64,000 bases of DNA, taken from Kibdelosporangium aridum (GTDB taxonomy: Bacteria; Actinomycetota; Actinomycetes; Mycobacteriales; Pseudonocardiaceae). Positions 23,892 to 34,300 of this stretch are shown here, piece after piece (the first letter of the stretch is position 1; the number at the start of each line of letters is the position of its first letter). Both the position numbers and the translations under genes were made by a program. The notes below the pieces were generated by a model, which searched no databases, was not told the DNA's origin, and worked only from the letters and a program-made list of their open reading frames with translations. The stretch is taken from positions 124,001-188,000 of the forward strand of contig NZ_FWXV01000003.1 of assembly GCF_900176515.1 (NCBI RefSeq). The letters run 5' to 3'.

Positions 23892-24746
23892 TCAGCAGTT
23901 GCCCTTGGTCGTCGGCATCGGCTTCGACGGATCGAAAATCTTGGCGCGGTCCTCATCGCTCGTATCGGCACCGCCGTAGGCGCGCTCGCTGTAGGCAGGC
24001 GCCAGCAGGTCCTGCTCCAACGGCTTGCACGCAATCGAGTAGAAGAGGATAACGCTGCCGTCGCCTGGCCACAGTCCCTGACTGCCGGCCTCGAAGGTGT
24101 CGCCGTCCCTGAAGACGTACCGTTTGTCGACCCGGACGACCGAGACAATGTCCATCGCGTCCCGGATCTCGGCCGGATCGTCGATGGCGAACGCGTACGC
24201 CACCGAATAGCCGGCACGAATGTTCAATTCGCCCTTTTCGCCCGATTCGACCGTCATGGTCCCGGTGACTTTCGGAGACACCGGCAAGAGTTTGAAGGGT
24301 GGCGCGATCCGCACGCGGTTCGTCGTGTCCGCGCGTTCTTCCGCGCGGATGTCGGGTGCGAACAAGGCTGCCAGCAACTCGACGTTGCCGTCCTGGATGA
24401 CCTGGCGGTCCAAATACGCGGCAATGAACGCCTTGCGTGCCGCGGTGAGCGCCTCGGTCGCCTTTTGCGCCGAGAAGCCATTCATCTCCGTCGCCGGGGG
24501 CATCAGGATCCCGGCCTCGCCGTCGCTCCAGCCCGCGGCCGGTGTACCGGCGAACGGCTGGGCAAGATCGACCTTGACGCGGGTCTCCACCGTCATCGGG
24601 CTTGGCACGAATCCCGGATCACGGCCCTGGTTGTGAACGACCGCCGCACCGCCCACCACGAGCAGGCCGAGCACGATCAAGATGCCCCGCCGGTTGCGCT
24701 GCCAGAACGAACGGCGCTCGAACATGTCGGACACGGTTTCCCCCAC
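23892..24746 (-). CDS. Hypothetical single-pass membrane protein
   Basis: 284 residues, not recognised. A basic N-terminus (FWQRNRRG) and one helix (about 23-40) anchor it, leaving about 240 residues outside the membrane if the positive-inside rule holds. The outer part has mixed alpha/beta character, with FSAQKATEALTAARKAFIAAYLD and a conserved-looking two-cysteine end (IACKPLEQ and C-terminal NC). It lies 121 bases upstream of the lipoprotein gene on the same strand and is probably transcribed separately. An extracytoplasmic accessory role is possible. Confidence 0.7.
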   Translation of the reverse strand: MGETVSDMFERRSFWQRNRRGILIVLGLLVVGGAAVVHNQGRDPGFVPSPMTVETRVKVDLAQPFAGTPAAGWSDGEAGILMPPATEMNGFSAQKATEALTAARKAFIAAYLDRQVIQDGNVELLAALFAPDIRAEERADTTNRVRIAPPFKLLPVSPKVTGTMTVESGEKGELNIRAGYSVAYAFAIDDPAEIRDAMDIVSVVRVDKRYVFRDGDTFEAGSQGLWPGDGSVILFYSIACKPLEQDLLAPAYSERAYGGADTSDEDRAKIFDPSKPMPTTKGNC

Positions 24747-24805
24747 AGTCGACCGAGGCGGGAACCGTAGCGCTCCGGGTATGCAGCGCGCGTTGCCTTT
24801 ACGGC

Positions 24806-25219
24806 TCAGTGCAACCTGTCGCCACGGGCCAGGCCGAAGCCCGCCGGGACATCGGCCGGGTCCGCGCCGACGTCCACGATGGCGTTGCGCTGGTCGACGA
24901 ACACCACGCTGGGCTGGAAGGACCGGGCCTTGTCCACGTGCACCTGCGCGTAGGCGATGACAATCACCAGGTCACCGGGGCTGACCAGGCGGGCGGCGGC
25001 ACCGTTGACGCCGATCGTCCCGGTACCGGCCGGACCCTCGATGACATACGTGGACAGCCGGGCGCCGTTGTCGATGTCGACCAGGTCGACCTTCTCGCCT
25101 TCGAACAGGTTCGCCGCGTCCATCAGGTCCCGGCTGACCGTCAGCGAGCCGACGTAGTGCAGGTCGGCGTGGGTCACGGTGGCCCGGTGGATCTTCGACT
25201 TCATCAGGGTCAGTTCCAT
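24806..25219 (-). CDS. panD: Aspartate 1-decarboxylase, pyruvoyl type
   Basis: 137 residues, typical PanD length. The self-cleavage site is Gly24-Ser25 in LHYVGSLTVS, which generates the pyruvoyl cofactor. YVIEGPAGTGTIGVNGAAA and GDLVIVIAYAQV are family-conserved. It makes beta-alanine from L-aspartate for pantothenate and CoA. No panB or panC is nearby. Instead it overlaps the MFS exporter gene by ten bases at the end of an NRPS/PKS operon, suggesting it supplies beta-alanine or carrier-arm precursor to that pathway (inference). Confidence 0.95.
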   Translation of the reverse strand: MELTLMKSKIHRATVTHADLHYVGSLTVSRDLMDAANLFEGEKVDLVDIDNGARLSTYVIEGPAGTGTIGVNGAAARLVSPGDLVIVIAYAQVHVDKARSFQPSVVFVDQRNAIVDVGADPADVPAGFGLARGDRLH

Positions 25220-26433
25220 GACGGTGTTCCTTGCCGATTCGTGTGGCGGTTCGTGTGACGGCGGGCGACGGCCGGTGCGGCCAGTCCGGCGACGAGCAGG
25301 AGCAGGGCGAACAGCAGCCAGCCCAGCGAGCCGGCCGGGAGGATCAGCATGGTCCCGGCCACGGGCATGACCATGGTCTCCAGCTGGGTGGACATGGTGA
25401 AAACGCCTTGGTACTGGCCTTGGGCGTGGTCCGGCGCCATCTCGTAGGCCAGCGTCCACGCGCCGGCGCCCCACAGCAGTTCGCCGAGCGTGTGCACGAC
25501 GGCGCCGGCGAGCAACGCGACCACCGCGAGCCAGGCGGGCTGGCCGGATGCGAACGCCCACAAGGCGAAGCAGACGGCGAACAGCACGCCGGAGCGGCGC
25601 ATCGCACGGGCACCGCCCGGGATGTCGCTGGTCGTCTTGCTGGCCCGGACCTGGAACAGCACGACCATCAGCGTGTTGAAGATCAGCACGACCGAGAACA
25701 CGGCCAGCGGCGCCTCGGTCTGCTGGGCGATCCAGATCGGCAGGACGACGACGAGCACCGTGTCGTTGGCGGCGAGGATCGCGTTCAGCCCGGCGAACAG
25801 CAGGAACGGCCGGTCGCGCCAGACCTCCCAACTGCCCCGCCCTGACGGTGCCGCCACCGGCTCGACCTGCGGAAGGAGCATGTAGAGCAAGCCGGACGAA
25901 GCGAACAGCGCGCCGCACGCCAGGATCAGCCCGACATAGACGCCTTGGGTGTCGGCCTGCAGTGCGACGCCACCCGAGACAGCACCGATCGACAAGCCCG
26001 CGTTGGTCACCGAGTGCAGGTAGGCACGGGCCCGGACCCTGCCTTCGGCCGGTATCAGGCCCGCGACCAGCGCACCCCTGGCCGCCTCGGCCGCGGAGTG
26101 GCAGCTGAGCACGACGCTCACCGCGATCACGAAGCCCGTGAAGCTGGTGACGAAGGCGTACCCACAGACCGCGAGGCTCTGGATCAGCACCAGCGTGATG
26201 GCCGTGTTGCGGGCGCCGACGGCGTCGGCGACGCGCCCGGAGATGACGCTCGCGGCGATTCCGCAGCCACCCGCGATGGTCAGCCCGATACCGACCTGCG
26301 CGGCCGACAGTCCCACTGAGCGCGTGAAGTACAGGACGCTGATCGACGTCATGATGCCGAACCCGGTTGTCCTGACCAGGCCACCGATCGAGAGCAGCCG
26401 GACCGCACCTGGTGGCGGAAGCAGGCCCTTCAC
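25210..26433 (-). CDS. MFS transporter, probable exporter of the NRPS/PKS product
   Basis: 407 residues with 12 predicted membrane helices and an N-terminus matching drug-efflux-like MFS proteins (LLSIGGLVRTTGFGIMTSISVLYFTRSVGLSAAQVG, quoted here only as a region: residues 14-49). It has RVADAVGARN in the loop 2-3 position. Its start overlaps the adenylation-domain stop by four bases and its end overlaps panD. Export of the cluster's product or self-resistance is the natural inference; substrate uptake is less likely. Confidence 0.85.
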   Translation of the reverse strand: MKGLLPPPGAVRLLSIGGLVRTTGFGIMTSISVLYFTRSVGLSAAQVGIGLTIAGGCGIAASVISGRVADAVGARNTAITLVLIQSLAVCGYAFVTSFTGFVIAVSVVLSCHSAAEAARGALVAGLIPAEGRVRARAYLHSVTNAGLSIGAVSGGVALQADTQGVYVGLILACGALFASSGLLYMLLPQVEPVAAPSGRGSWEVWRDRPFLLFAGLNAILAANDTVLVVVLPIWIAQQTEAPLAVFSVVLIFNTLMVVLFQVRASKTTSDIPGGARAMRRSGVLFAVCFALWAFASGQPAWLAVVALLAGAVVHTLGELLWGAGAWTLAYEMAPDHAQGQYQGVFTMSTQLETMVMPVAGTMLILPAGSLGWLLFALLLLVAGLAAPAVARRHTNRHTNRQGTPSWN

Positions 26434-27932
26434 CGGGTCACCAGCTCCGCGACGGCCCGCCGGTCGGCTTTCCCGTTCGCGTTGAGCGGCAAAGCTTCCA
26501 GTCGCAGGAACCGCCGCGGCACCAAGTGCACCGGAATCCGCTTACGCAGCCACAGCATGAATTCGGCCGCATCGAGCGGCTGTCCCGTGTGGACTGCGAC
26601 GAGTGCGAGTTCGTCACTCTCACGGACGGCCACGACGATCGCCTCCCGGACGCCGTCGTGCCGCAGCATCACGGCTTCGACCTCACCGAGCTCGACCCGG
26701 TGCCCGCGGACCTTCACCTGGTTGTCCAGCCGTCCTCGGTGCACCCAGTGGCCGTTCTCGATGCTGATCCGGTCGCCTGTCCGGTAGTAGTGCTTATCGG
26801 TCAGTTCCCCGGCGCCGTCGTAGATCTGGACACCTGTGTCGTCCACGGTCAGGAAGCGCCCGATGTTCTCGGCTGGATCCACGTAACCGTCGAATCGTTG
26901 CTGTCCGCGCAGGCATAGCTCGCCGTCATCGGTCAGGAGATAGTCCAGCGACTCGTCCACGGCACCGATCGGCATCGTGTCGTTGGACGTTTCCGGCCAT
27001 TGTGCGGGATCGGCAGGCAGGGCGTAGGCCGTGCACGTCACGCTCATTTCGGTTGGCCCGTAGACGTTTTCGATGACAGTTCCCGGTGCCAACTTGCGCC
27101 ACGCGGCGCAGTGCCGGTAGGTCAGCGGTTCGCCTACGAAGATGCTGTACCGCAAGGACGTGACAGCTCCTTCCGGCACGCTGTTGCCCAGCGTCCTGCT
27201 GATCGAGAGCACTGACGGAACCGAGTACCAGTGCGTGATCTGTTCGTTGACGATGTAGTCGACCGGCGAGAGCAGGTCGACTTTTTGCGGTACGACCAAA
27301 GTCCCGCCGCCACCCCAGGTGACGAACAGGTCCCACAACGACGGGTCGAACGTCAGGTCGAACGTGTGGGACATCCGGCAACCCGGTCCGACCTGGTACC
27401 TCTCGATGTGCCGGGCCAGGTACGGTGAGACCTGGAAATGCCGGATCGGCACGCCTTTGGGCACACCGGTCGAGCCCGAAGTGAACAGGATGTACGCCAG
27501 ATCCTCGACAACCGGCCGGTACGGTGACAGCTCACCAACCGGCTTGCTGGCCAGGTCTTCGTCGGACACGCTGACCACAGTGGACTCGACGTGGAGCGTC
27601 GGGCGTGCTGTGTCCGCGAGCAGGACGTCCGGCGAGGTCATCCGGAACACAGTCTGGTTGCGTTCGGTTGGATGGCTTGGGTTCAACGGGACAACAGCCG
27701 CTCCTAACCGTTGCACAGCAAGGTAACCGACGAAAGCCACCAAGCTCCGTGACGCCTGCAGGGCCACCCTGCCCGGCACCTCACCATGCTCCCGGACGAT
27801 CCGCTCGGCCAATGCCTCGGCCAGATCACGCAACTCTTGGTACGTCACCGCCGCGCCCCGGACCTCCAGCGCGGGTTCGTGCGGCAACCGGTCGGCCGTG
27901 TCCGCGAACCACTGGTACAACGTCTTGTTCAC
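26430..27932 (-). CDS. Free-standing amino acid adenylation enzyme (NRPS A domain)
   Basis: 500 residues covering a full A domain with no carrier domain. Core motifs: YILFTSGSTGVPKG (A3), IENVYGPTEMS (A5), YYRTGDRI (A7), GRLDNQVKVRGHRVELGEVE (A8) and NANGKADRRA with the catalytic Lys (A10). It activates a carboxylic acid as an adenylate and loads a separate PCP, probably the free one in this operon. By-eye alignment to GrsA gives pocket residues D, P, W, Y, I, V, V, V, T; the retained Asp suggests an amino acid substrate, but none can be named. GTG start overlaps the KS-PCP-R stop (GTGA). Confidence 0.9.
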   Translation of the reverse strand: MNKTLYQWFADTADRLPHEPALEVRGAAVTYQELRDLAEALAERIVREHGEVPGRVALQASRSLVAFVGYLAVQRLGAAVVPLNPSHPTERNQTVFRMTSPDVLLADTARPTLHVESTVVSVSDEDLASKPVGELSPYRPVVEDLAYILFTSGSTGVPKGVPIRHFQVSPYLARHIERYQVGPGCRMSHTFDLTFDPSLWDLFVTWGGGGTLVVPQKVDLLSPVDYIVNEQITHWYSVPSVLSISRTLGNSVPEGAVTSLRYSIFVGEPLTYRHCAAWRKLAPGTVIENVYGPTEMSVTCTAYALPADPAQWPETSNDTMPIGAVDESLDYLLTDDGELCLRGQQRFDGYVDPAENIGRFLTVDDTGVQIYDGAGELTDKHYYRTGDRISIENGHWVHRGRLDNQVKVRGHRVELGEVEAVMLRHDGVREAIVVAVRESDELALVAVHTGQPLDAAEFMLWLRKRIPVHLVPRRFLRLEALPLNANGKADRRAVAELVTR

Positions 27933-30900
27933 AGCGGTAACAACTCCTGGAAAGTCGGATAGCGGTCCGCGAGATACTTCAGGCAGCGCCGCAGCAGGTC
28001 GCCGGACAGCGCCGAGTCGAGGCCGGACTCCGCGAGCCATGGCCGCCAAGCAACCGCTTGCATGTGATTGGGGCCGTCGTCTTCGTAACCGTCCGGTTCG
28101 TACAGAGCCATGGACGACAGCACTTCGTTGCCGTTGGCGCGTTGGGCGACCAGTTCACGCCAGGCGCCGCGGTCCATGGGCCGAGTGGGCATTCCGGCCT
28201 CGGCGAGCAACTCGAACAGCCGCTTCGGGCCGATCGAGGTCTGGTCGATCAGGTGGTAGGCCCGGCCGGCCGATCCCGGCACCCGGCTGAGCTCGGCGAT
28301 GGCCTTCGCGACCACGTCGACCGGGGCCATCGGCCAGGCGCGCTCGTCAGCGGGATGGGCGCCGACTGTGAGCCCGCTCGTGATCAGTCGCCAGATCACG
28401 TCGTTGGGGTTGCACGCGCCGGTCTCCCGTGCGCCGAGGATGAAGCCGGGGCGAAAGATCCGGACCTGCATGCCGTCCTTTTCGGCGCGTTCCAGAATCC
28501 GTTCGCACACCCATTTGCCGACGCCGTAACCACCTTCGTGGGGATCGAGCGGTTGCTGCCGGGTCTCCATCACCTTGTGGCTTTCGCCCAGCGCGTAGCC
28601 GGTCGCGGCCGTGCTTGAGACGAAACTGAACTCCGGCACGCCGTTTCGGCGCATCCAGCGCAGCAACTCGGCCATCGGGAGCACGTTGTCGTGCCGCAGC
28701 ACCCGATACGGCTCGGTGAAGACGACCTTGTTCGCACAGTGCATGACGTGTCCGACATCGCGGGCCAGCTCGTCGGTCAGGTATTCGCCGATGTCCCGCA
28801 GGTCCGCGGGGATCACGCTGACCCGATCAGGCTGTGGTTGCGGCAGCTCGTAACAGGCCGCGGTGGCTTGAAGGCGCTGCCAGGCCTCGGTTTCATCGGC
28901 CGCTCTGACTACACAGTGGATTCTTTGGCTCGTGGCCAGTTGCAGTTCGTGCAGGAGGAACGCGCCGAGGAACCCGGTGGCTCCGGTGAGCAGGACATCC
29001 GTCCCCGTTCCGGTGGCACTGACAGGGCCGAGAGGCAGTTCGATGTCGGCGTCCGCCAACGCACTGTCGTCGTCCGCGACCTGATGTCCCCGGACGATCT
29101 CGGCGATCCGGCGCACGGTCGCCTTGCTGCCGCCTGCCCGGTGCACGTTCACGATCGCGCCGTGCCGATCCTGGATCTCCAAGGCCATCCGTACGGACAG
29201 CAGCGAGGTTCCGCCCAACGACCCGAACTCGTCGTCAACACCGATCGTGTCGACACCGAACAGGTCGCGCCACAGGTCCAGCAGTGACGCTTCGACATCG
29301 TCGGTGGCCTGTGCTGTTTCCGTCACCGGCACGGCTGCGACAGGTTCGCCTATGGCCCAGAACCGGCGTCGGCTGAACGGATAAGACGGCAGCCGGACCC
29401 GCCGTCCCTCTCCTTTGGACAGTTCTTCCCAGTCGACATCCAGTCCACGAAGCCAGTTCTCGTAAGGATCTGACGTCGGCTCCCCCGGAGTGTCCACTCG
29501 GGCCGTTCGCACAGCCGGTGGCCGTGGCAATCTGAGTGCTGCGGAGAGCTTGTCCACTGGCGCTGTGACGACTCGACGTTCCTCGAACGCGCGGCGGCCG
29601 ACTCGCAGCGTGTACTCGACGTCGCCGATGGCGAGGTCGCCTCGGTCTAGCTCGTCCGCCAGGTTCCGAGACATCGCGTCGAGTTCCCGCCGATTACGGG
29701 CCGACAGTATCAGCCGGACGACATCACGCTGGGGTGCTGACGGTCGCGACGGTTGAGGCGGTGGCGCGAGAACAGCGCTCGCGATCGTTCCACCTAGGCC
29801 CATCGAGTTCACCAGAACGTACGGGCCTTCAGCCGTTGCGGCTTGGGCGGACACGAAGAATCGGCTGTCGGCGAGCACACCAGGATCACGGGCAATCTCG
29901 AACAACGGGTGAGGCGGCAGATTTCCCGTCCTGGCAACGTTGATCGCCTTGATCAGGCCGGCGATTCCGGCCGCTGGCCCACAGTGGCCGATGTTGGTCT
30001 TCACCGAACCAAGACCACACTCGCCGCCCGTTCCGATGGCGTCGATGATCCCGCGCAGTTCGATTTGGTCGCCGAGTGCCGTGCCGGAGCCGTGTGCTTC
30101 CACGTAACGCACTTGGTCAGCTGAAACATCTCCGGCACGAAGTGCTGACGACAAGACGCTCGCGACGCCTGCAGGGCTCGGTGCGGTGAAGCCGGATCGT
30201 TCGGCGCCGTCGTTGCCCGCCGCCGTGCCTCGAATCACCGCCAGCACAGGATCACCGCTGGACAGTGCATCGCTCAGCCGCCGCAACGCCACGACCCCAA
30301 CGCCGGAACTGAACGACGTGCCCGTCGATCGCGCGTCGAACGAACGACACAACCCGTCCTGCGAAAGCAGGCCATCAGGCCGGTATCGATAGCCGGTCAA
30401 CGGTTCGTTGACCACGGCGGCGCCCGCGAGCGCGATGTCGCATTCTCCGGACAGCAGACTGAGCGCGGCATAGTGCACGGCGGTCAGCCCGGAGGAGCAC
30501 GCCGTCTGGACTGTCACAGAAGGGCCGATCAGCCCAAGCTTGTAGGCCGCGCGTGAGGTCAGGAAGTCCGGCGCACTGCCCAGGTACAGGTCGCCTTCGT
30601 CGATCACTCCGGCGATACCGCCTTTTCGGGCCGCGGCCACCTGCAAGGCGAAGGCGTACGTGCTGGGTCCCGCGCCCGCGAAGATCCCGGTCACCGGACC
30701 GTCCTTGGCCGGTGGGTGCCCCGCGAACTCCAGCGCTTCCCAGCAGACTTCCAGCATCAGCCGGTGTGCCGGGTCAGTCACCCCGGCCTCCCGCGGTGAA
30801 AACCCGAAGAACTCGGCGGCGAAGTCGCCCGGGTCAGCCAATGTCGCTGCCGCACGGACGAAATCCGGCGCGCGCAGGACGTCCTCGCTCACTCCCGCCG

Positions 30901-31039
30901 AGCGGAACACCTCGTCGGGCAACTCCCGGATCGCCACGTGACCTTCGTCGATGTTCTGCCAGAACCGCTCCGGAGTTGGCGCGTCCGGAAACCGGCACCC
31001 GACACCGACAACCGCGATGTCCGTCTCGCGCAACGGCAC
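27929..31039 (-). CDS. PKS-like protein: ketosynthase - carrier - thioester reductase, without an acyltransferase
   Basis: 1036 residues. The KS domain (about 5-425) has Cys181 in TACSSG, His316 in EAHGSGT and His352 in TNIGHC, so it looks active. Residues about 440-500 resemble a KS-AT linker and 525-562 a post-AT linker ending PSYPFSRRRFW, but no AT core (no GHSxG) lies between. A carrier domain has its Ser at 612 (GGTSLL). A reductase domain (about 675-1036) has GATGFLG (686-692) and Tyr838/Lys842. It should extend a chain and release it reductively as an aldehyde or alcohol. GTG 31039 has GGGAGG upstream. Confidence 0.9.
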   Translation of the reverse strand: MPLRETDIAVVGVGCRFPDAPTPERFWQNIDEGHVAIRELPDEVFRSAGVSEDVLRAPDFVRAAATLADPGDFAAEFFGFSPREAGVTDPAHRLMLEVCWEALEFAGHPPAKDGPVTGIFAGAGPSTYAFALQVAAARKGGIAGVIDEGDLYLGSAPDFLTSRAAYKLGLIGPSVTVQTACSSGLTAVHYAALSLLSGECDIALAGAAVVNEPLTGYRYRPDGLLSQDGLCRSFDARSTGTSFSSGVGVVALRRLSDALSSGDPVLAVIRGTAAGNDGAERSGFTAPSPAGVASVLSSALRAGDVSADQVRYVEAHGSGTALGDQIELRGIIDAIGTGGECGLGSVKTNIGHCGPAAGIAGLIKAINVARTGNLPPHPLFEIARDPGVLADSRFFVSAQAATAEGPYVLVNSMGLGGTIASAVLAPPPQPSRPSAPQRDVVRLILSARNRRELDAMSRNLADELDRGDLAIGDVEYTLRVGRRAFEERRVVTAPVDKLSAALRLPRPPAVRTARVDTPGEPTSDPYENWLRGLDVDWEELSKGEGRRVRLPSYPFSRRRFWAIGEPVAAVPVTETAQATDDVEASLLDLWRDLFGVDTIGVDDEFGSLGGTSLLSVRMALEIQDRHGAIVNVHRAGGSKATVRRIAEIVRGHQVADDDSALADADIELPLGPVSATGTGTDVLLTGATGFLGAFLLHELQLATSQRIHCVVRAADETEAWQRLQATAACYELPQPQPDRVSVIPADLRDIGEYLTDELARDVGHVMHCANKVVFTEPYRVLRHDNVLPMAELLRWMRRNGVPEFSFVSSTAATGYALGESHKVMETRQQPLDPHEGGYGVGKWVCERILERAEKDGMQVRIFRPGFILGARETGACNPNDVIWRLITSGLTVGAHPADERAWPMAPVDVVAKAIAELSRVPGSAGRAYHLIDQTSIGPKRLFELLAEAGMPTRPMDRGAWRELVAQRANGNEVLSSMALYEPDGYEDDGPNHMQAVAWRPWLAESGLDSALSGDLLRRCLKYLADRYPTFQELLPL

Positions 31040-31040
31040 G

Positions 31041-31337
31041 TCAGGCCTCCCGACTGCGCCGCGAACCAAGCACGGAACCGCGCCCCGGTGCCCTGGCCGG
31101 TTGCGCCTTCGTCACGCCGGCCAGTAGGTCCGCCTGGGCCCGAATCGTGGTGTGCCGGAACAGATCCGGTGGCTCCAGCTCGCGATCGGTCATCGTCTGC
31201 AACCGATCGAGCAGGATGATCAGCAGGATCGAGTCCCCGCCCACATCGAAAAAGTTCTCGTCGACGGACACCGACGGGATGTCGAGAACGCTGAGCCAGA
31301 GCTCGGTTATCTTGTCCATAGTGGACTGTTCAGTCAT
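31041..31337 (-). CDS. Free-standing peptidyl/acyl carrier protein
   Basis: 98 residues. The phosphopantetheine serine is Ser36 in FFDVGGDSILL, the usual carrier motif. The preceding helix (ITELWLSVLDIPSVSVDEN) and the following helix are standard, and the last ~25 residues form an Arg/Pro-rich tail that may be a docking segment. It overlaps the NRPS stop by eight bases and ends one base before the KS-PCP-R start. The free adenylation enzyme encoded downstream is its probable loader. Confidence 0.93.
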   Translation of the reverse strand: MTEQSTMDKITELWLSVLDIPSVSVDENFFDVGGDSILLIILLDRLQTMTDRELEPPDLFRHTTIRAQADLLAGVTKAQPARAPGRGSVLGSRRSREA

Positions 31338-34300
31338 CGTGACCCCCTTTCAGTACAGCCGCGTCAGGATTGGCGACCAGGTCTTGGGCACACGCCCGCA
31401 CGCCGTCGAGCAGTCGCGCCACGGTCGCGGCGTCGAACAGGTCGGTGGCGTACGAGGCGGTGAACTCCAGTTCGGTCCCTCGGTCCATGACGACGAAATC
31501 CAGTTCGTACTTGACGTTCACCCTTGAGCACGGCCTGAACCGCGCGGTGACGCCCGCGCCGAAGTCCGGCGGCCCGGCAGGGCCGTCGAATGCGCCGACG
31601 TACACCGGTGTGAGCGGAGGACGGCTCAGGTCGCGCTCCGGATGCAGCTTGGCGACCAGTGCGTCGAAGGGCACGTCAGCGTTGCGGTAACAGGCTTTGC
31701 TCTCGGCCAGTACGGCCGCGAACAGTTCGCGCCAGCTCGGGCCTGTCCGCAAGTCGACCCGTAGTACCAGGATGTTGACGAACATCCCCACGGCATCGGC
31801 ACTGCCCGCCGCGTCGCGCCCGGACCACGGTATCGCGAAGAGGAAGTCTCGTTGGGCGCTGACCCTGGCGAGTGTGGCGGCGAGCAACGCGGCGGCCGTG
31901 ACGAACGTCGAACACCCGAGTTCTGATGCGAAAGCCCGCAACGGTGAACTGATGTCCTCTGGCAGCACGCTGATCTGCATGGCTCCGTTGGACGTCTGCA
32001 GTTCGGGACGCGGCCGGTCCCGCGGCAACGCCACGTCGGTGGGCGCTCCTCGCAACCGCTCGATCATCTCCTCGGCGGAAGCCGTCCGTTGCACCACCTC
32101 GGCGGGATGCACAGCGCGCGGCAGACTGTCAGTCTTGGACTGGTAGCGCGCCGCGATCTCACTCAGCACGAGGTCCAGCGACCAGCCGTCGAACACGATG
32201 TGGTGCGAGACAAGGACAAGCAGGGTCTTCTTGCCCGCTGGGATGATCTCGGCACGGGCTGGAGCGTCTTCGGCGAGGTTGAACGGAGTCCAACACACGT
32301 CTTCGACGTACTTCTCGTCAGCCTCGGCAACGATCCGCGCTGTCGCAGGTGGACCTGCTGTGTCGTAGAAGACTTGCCGTGACTTGTGATCCAGCTCGAA
32401 CCGCGACCGCAATGCCGGATGCCGAGCGAGTGTCTCGTCGACTGCCCGGCACAGCCTGTCGCGATCCACCGGGCCGCTCAACTCGACGACAACCGGAAGC
32501 AGATAGGCGTTTCGCTGTTGACGGATCCTGTCCACAAACCACAGCCGTTGCTGCACAGCCGTCGCTGGCATTCGGCTGTTGACGTTGGATCGTTGAGCAG
32601 CCACGGGTTGAGCGTGAGCCAACAACCGTCCCAGTCCGGCGACGGTCGGGTCAGCGAGGAAGTCACGCAACGGAACCGCGATCCCCCAGCGCCGCTCCGC
32701 CTCAGCGATCATCGACACAGCAAGCAGAGAATGCCCGCCGACGGCGAAGAAGTTGGCCTCCGCACTCAGGTTCCCGGCACCGGGAACGTGGTGGCTGACC
32801 AGCTCGGCGGCGCGTTGTTCGTGCTCGGTCAGCGGCACGCGGGGAAGTTCCGCGTCTGGAAGGCGGGTCCTGTGGATCTTGTCCAGTGCGGCGAGGTCCA
32901 TCTTGTCGTTACCGGTCAACGGCATCCTGTCGATGACGAACACGTCAGCCGGGATCGCCGGTGGCGGCAACCAGTCCAGCAGCGGCCGCAGGATCTCGTC
33001 CCGCGTCGGCAGCTTGTCCACATCAGCCAGTTCCACGTAGGCGACCAGCCTGCGGGGTTGGCCTTCGGCCAGTACCGCGGCCGCGCGAACCGCCGGGTGG
33101 TCCTCGATCAGCCTGCGCACCTCGCCCGGCTCGATCCGGTTGCCGAGGATCTTCACCTGGTCGTCGAACCGACCGAGGAACTCCAGCTGCCCGTCCTTGG
33201 CCAGTACGACCCGGTCGCCGGTGCGGTACATGATCGTTTCGCCGAACCGGTCGGGCACGAAGGCCTGCGCGGTGCGTTCCGGGTCGTTCAGATAGCCCAG
33301 GCCGACGCCCACTCCTGCCAGATACAGCTCTCCGGGCACTCCAGGAGGCAGTTCTTCCTGTTCAGGGCCGAGTATGCAGGCCTTGATGTTCGGGATCGGC
33401 CTGCCGATCGTCACCCGGTCGCCGACCCAGGCAGCCGTGCTCACACACGAGACCTCGGTCGGACCGTATGTGTTCTGTACCCTTACGCCCCAACGGTTTG
33501 CGCACTCGACGGCCAACTGCGGCGGCAGTGCCTCGCCGCCGAGGGTCACCACCCGCAATGTCGTCGGTTCGGACAGCTCGTCGGCGGCCAACATGGCGTG
33601 CAGCAGACTGGGCGTTGTGTCGAGAACCGCGACACCGCGAGGCCCACGGATGTGGTTGAGCAGCGCCCGAGGGTCGCGGCGCTCGACATCGCCGGCGAAG
33701 ACAAGCGTCGTCCCGGAGAGCAAGGTGCTGAACGAGTCGAAGTTCCCGGCGTCGAACTGTGTCGATGACGTGTTGAGGAACCGGTCTCCCGGCCCTAGGC
33801 CGACCTCTCGCGCCCACCACCAGGACGCGTTCAGCAGCCCGCGATGCGGGATCACCACGCCTTTGGGCCTCCCGGTTGTGCCGGAGGTGTAGAGCACGAT
33901 CGCCGGGCTTTCACCGTCCACAGCGACCTTCGTGGGCTTGCCTTCGACGGCACGCAGTTCGTCGATCCGGACGATTTTCATGTCCGCACCAAGGTTGTCC
34001 AGCACCTTGGCGCCTTCTTCATCCGCGAGGACGACAGTGGCACCGATGTCGCGCAGGACGTACTCCACCCGATGTGGTGGCGCGTCGGTGCTCAGGGGCA
34101 CGTACGCGGCGCCTGCTCGCAAGGCGCCCAGCCAACCAACCACGGCAGCCGCACTCCGTGCTGCGATGACGGGCACGTACTCCAGTTCCGGCAGGGCATT
34201 CGCGACCGCCCATGCCCAGTTGTCCAGCTCCGGCCACGAGACCTGCGTGCCGTCGTACTCGACCGCACCGCCGTTTTCCAGCAGGTCCAACACCGTGGCC

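Noticed and set aside
24806..25918. A longer minus-strand reading for panD extending into the MFS gene
   Set aside because: Canonical PanD begins 24 residues before the Gly-Ser cleavage site, which places the start at 25219.
26430..27932. Assigning beta-alanine as the substrate of the free A domain
   Set aside because: It is tempting because of panD, but the pocket keeps the Asp typical of alpha-amino acids, and by-eye codes are not reliable. Left as a hypothesis only.
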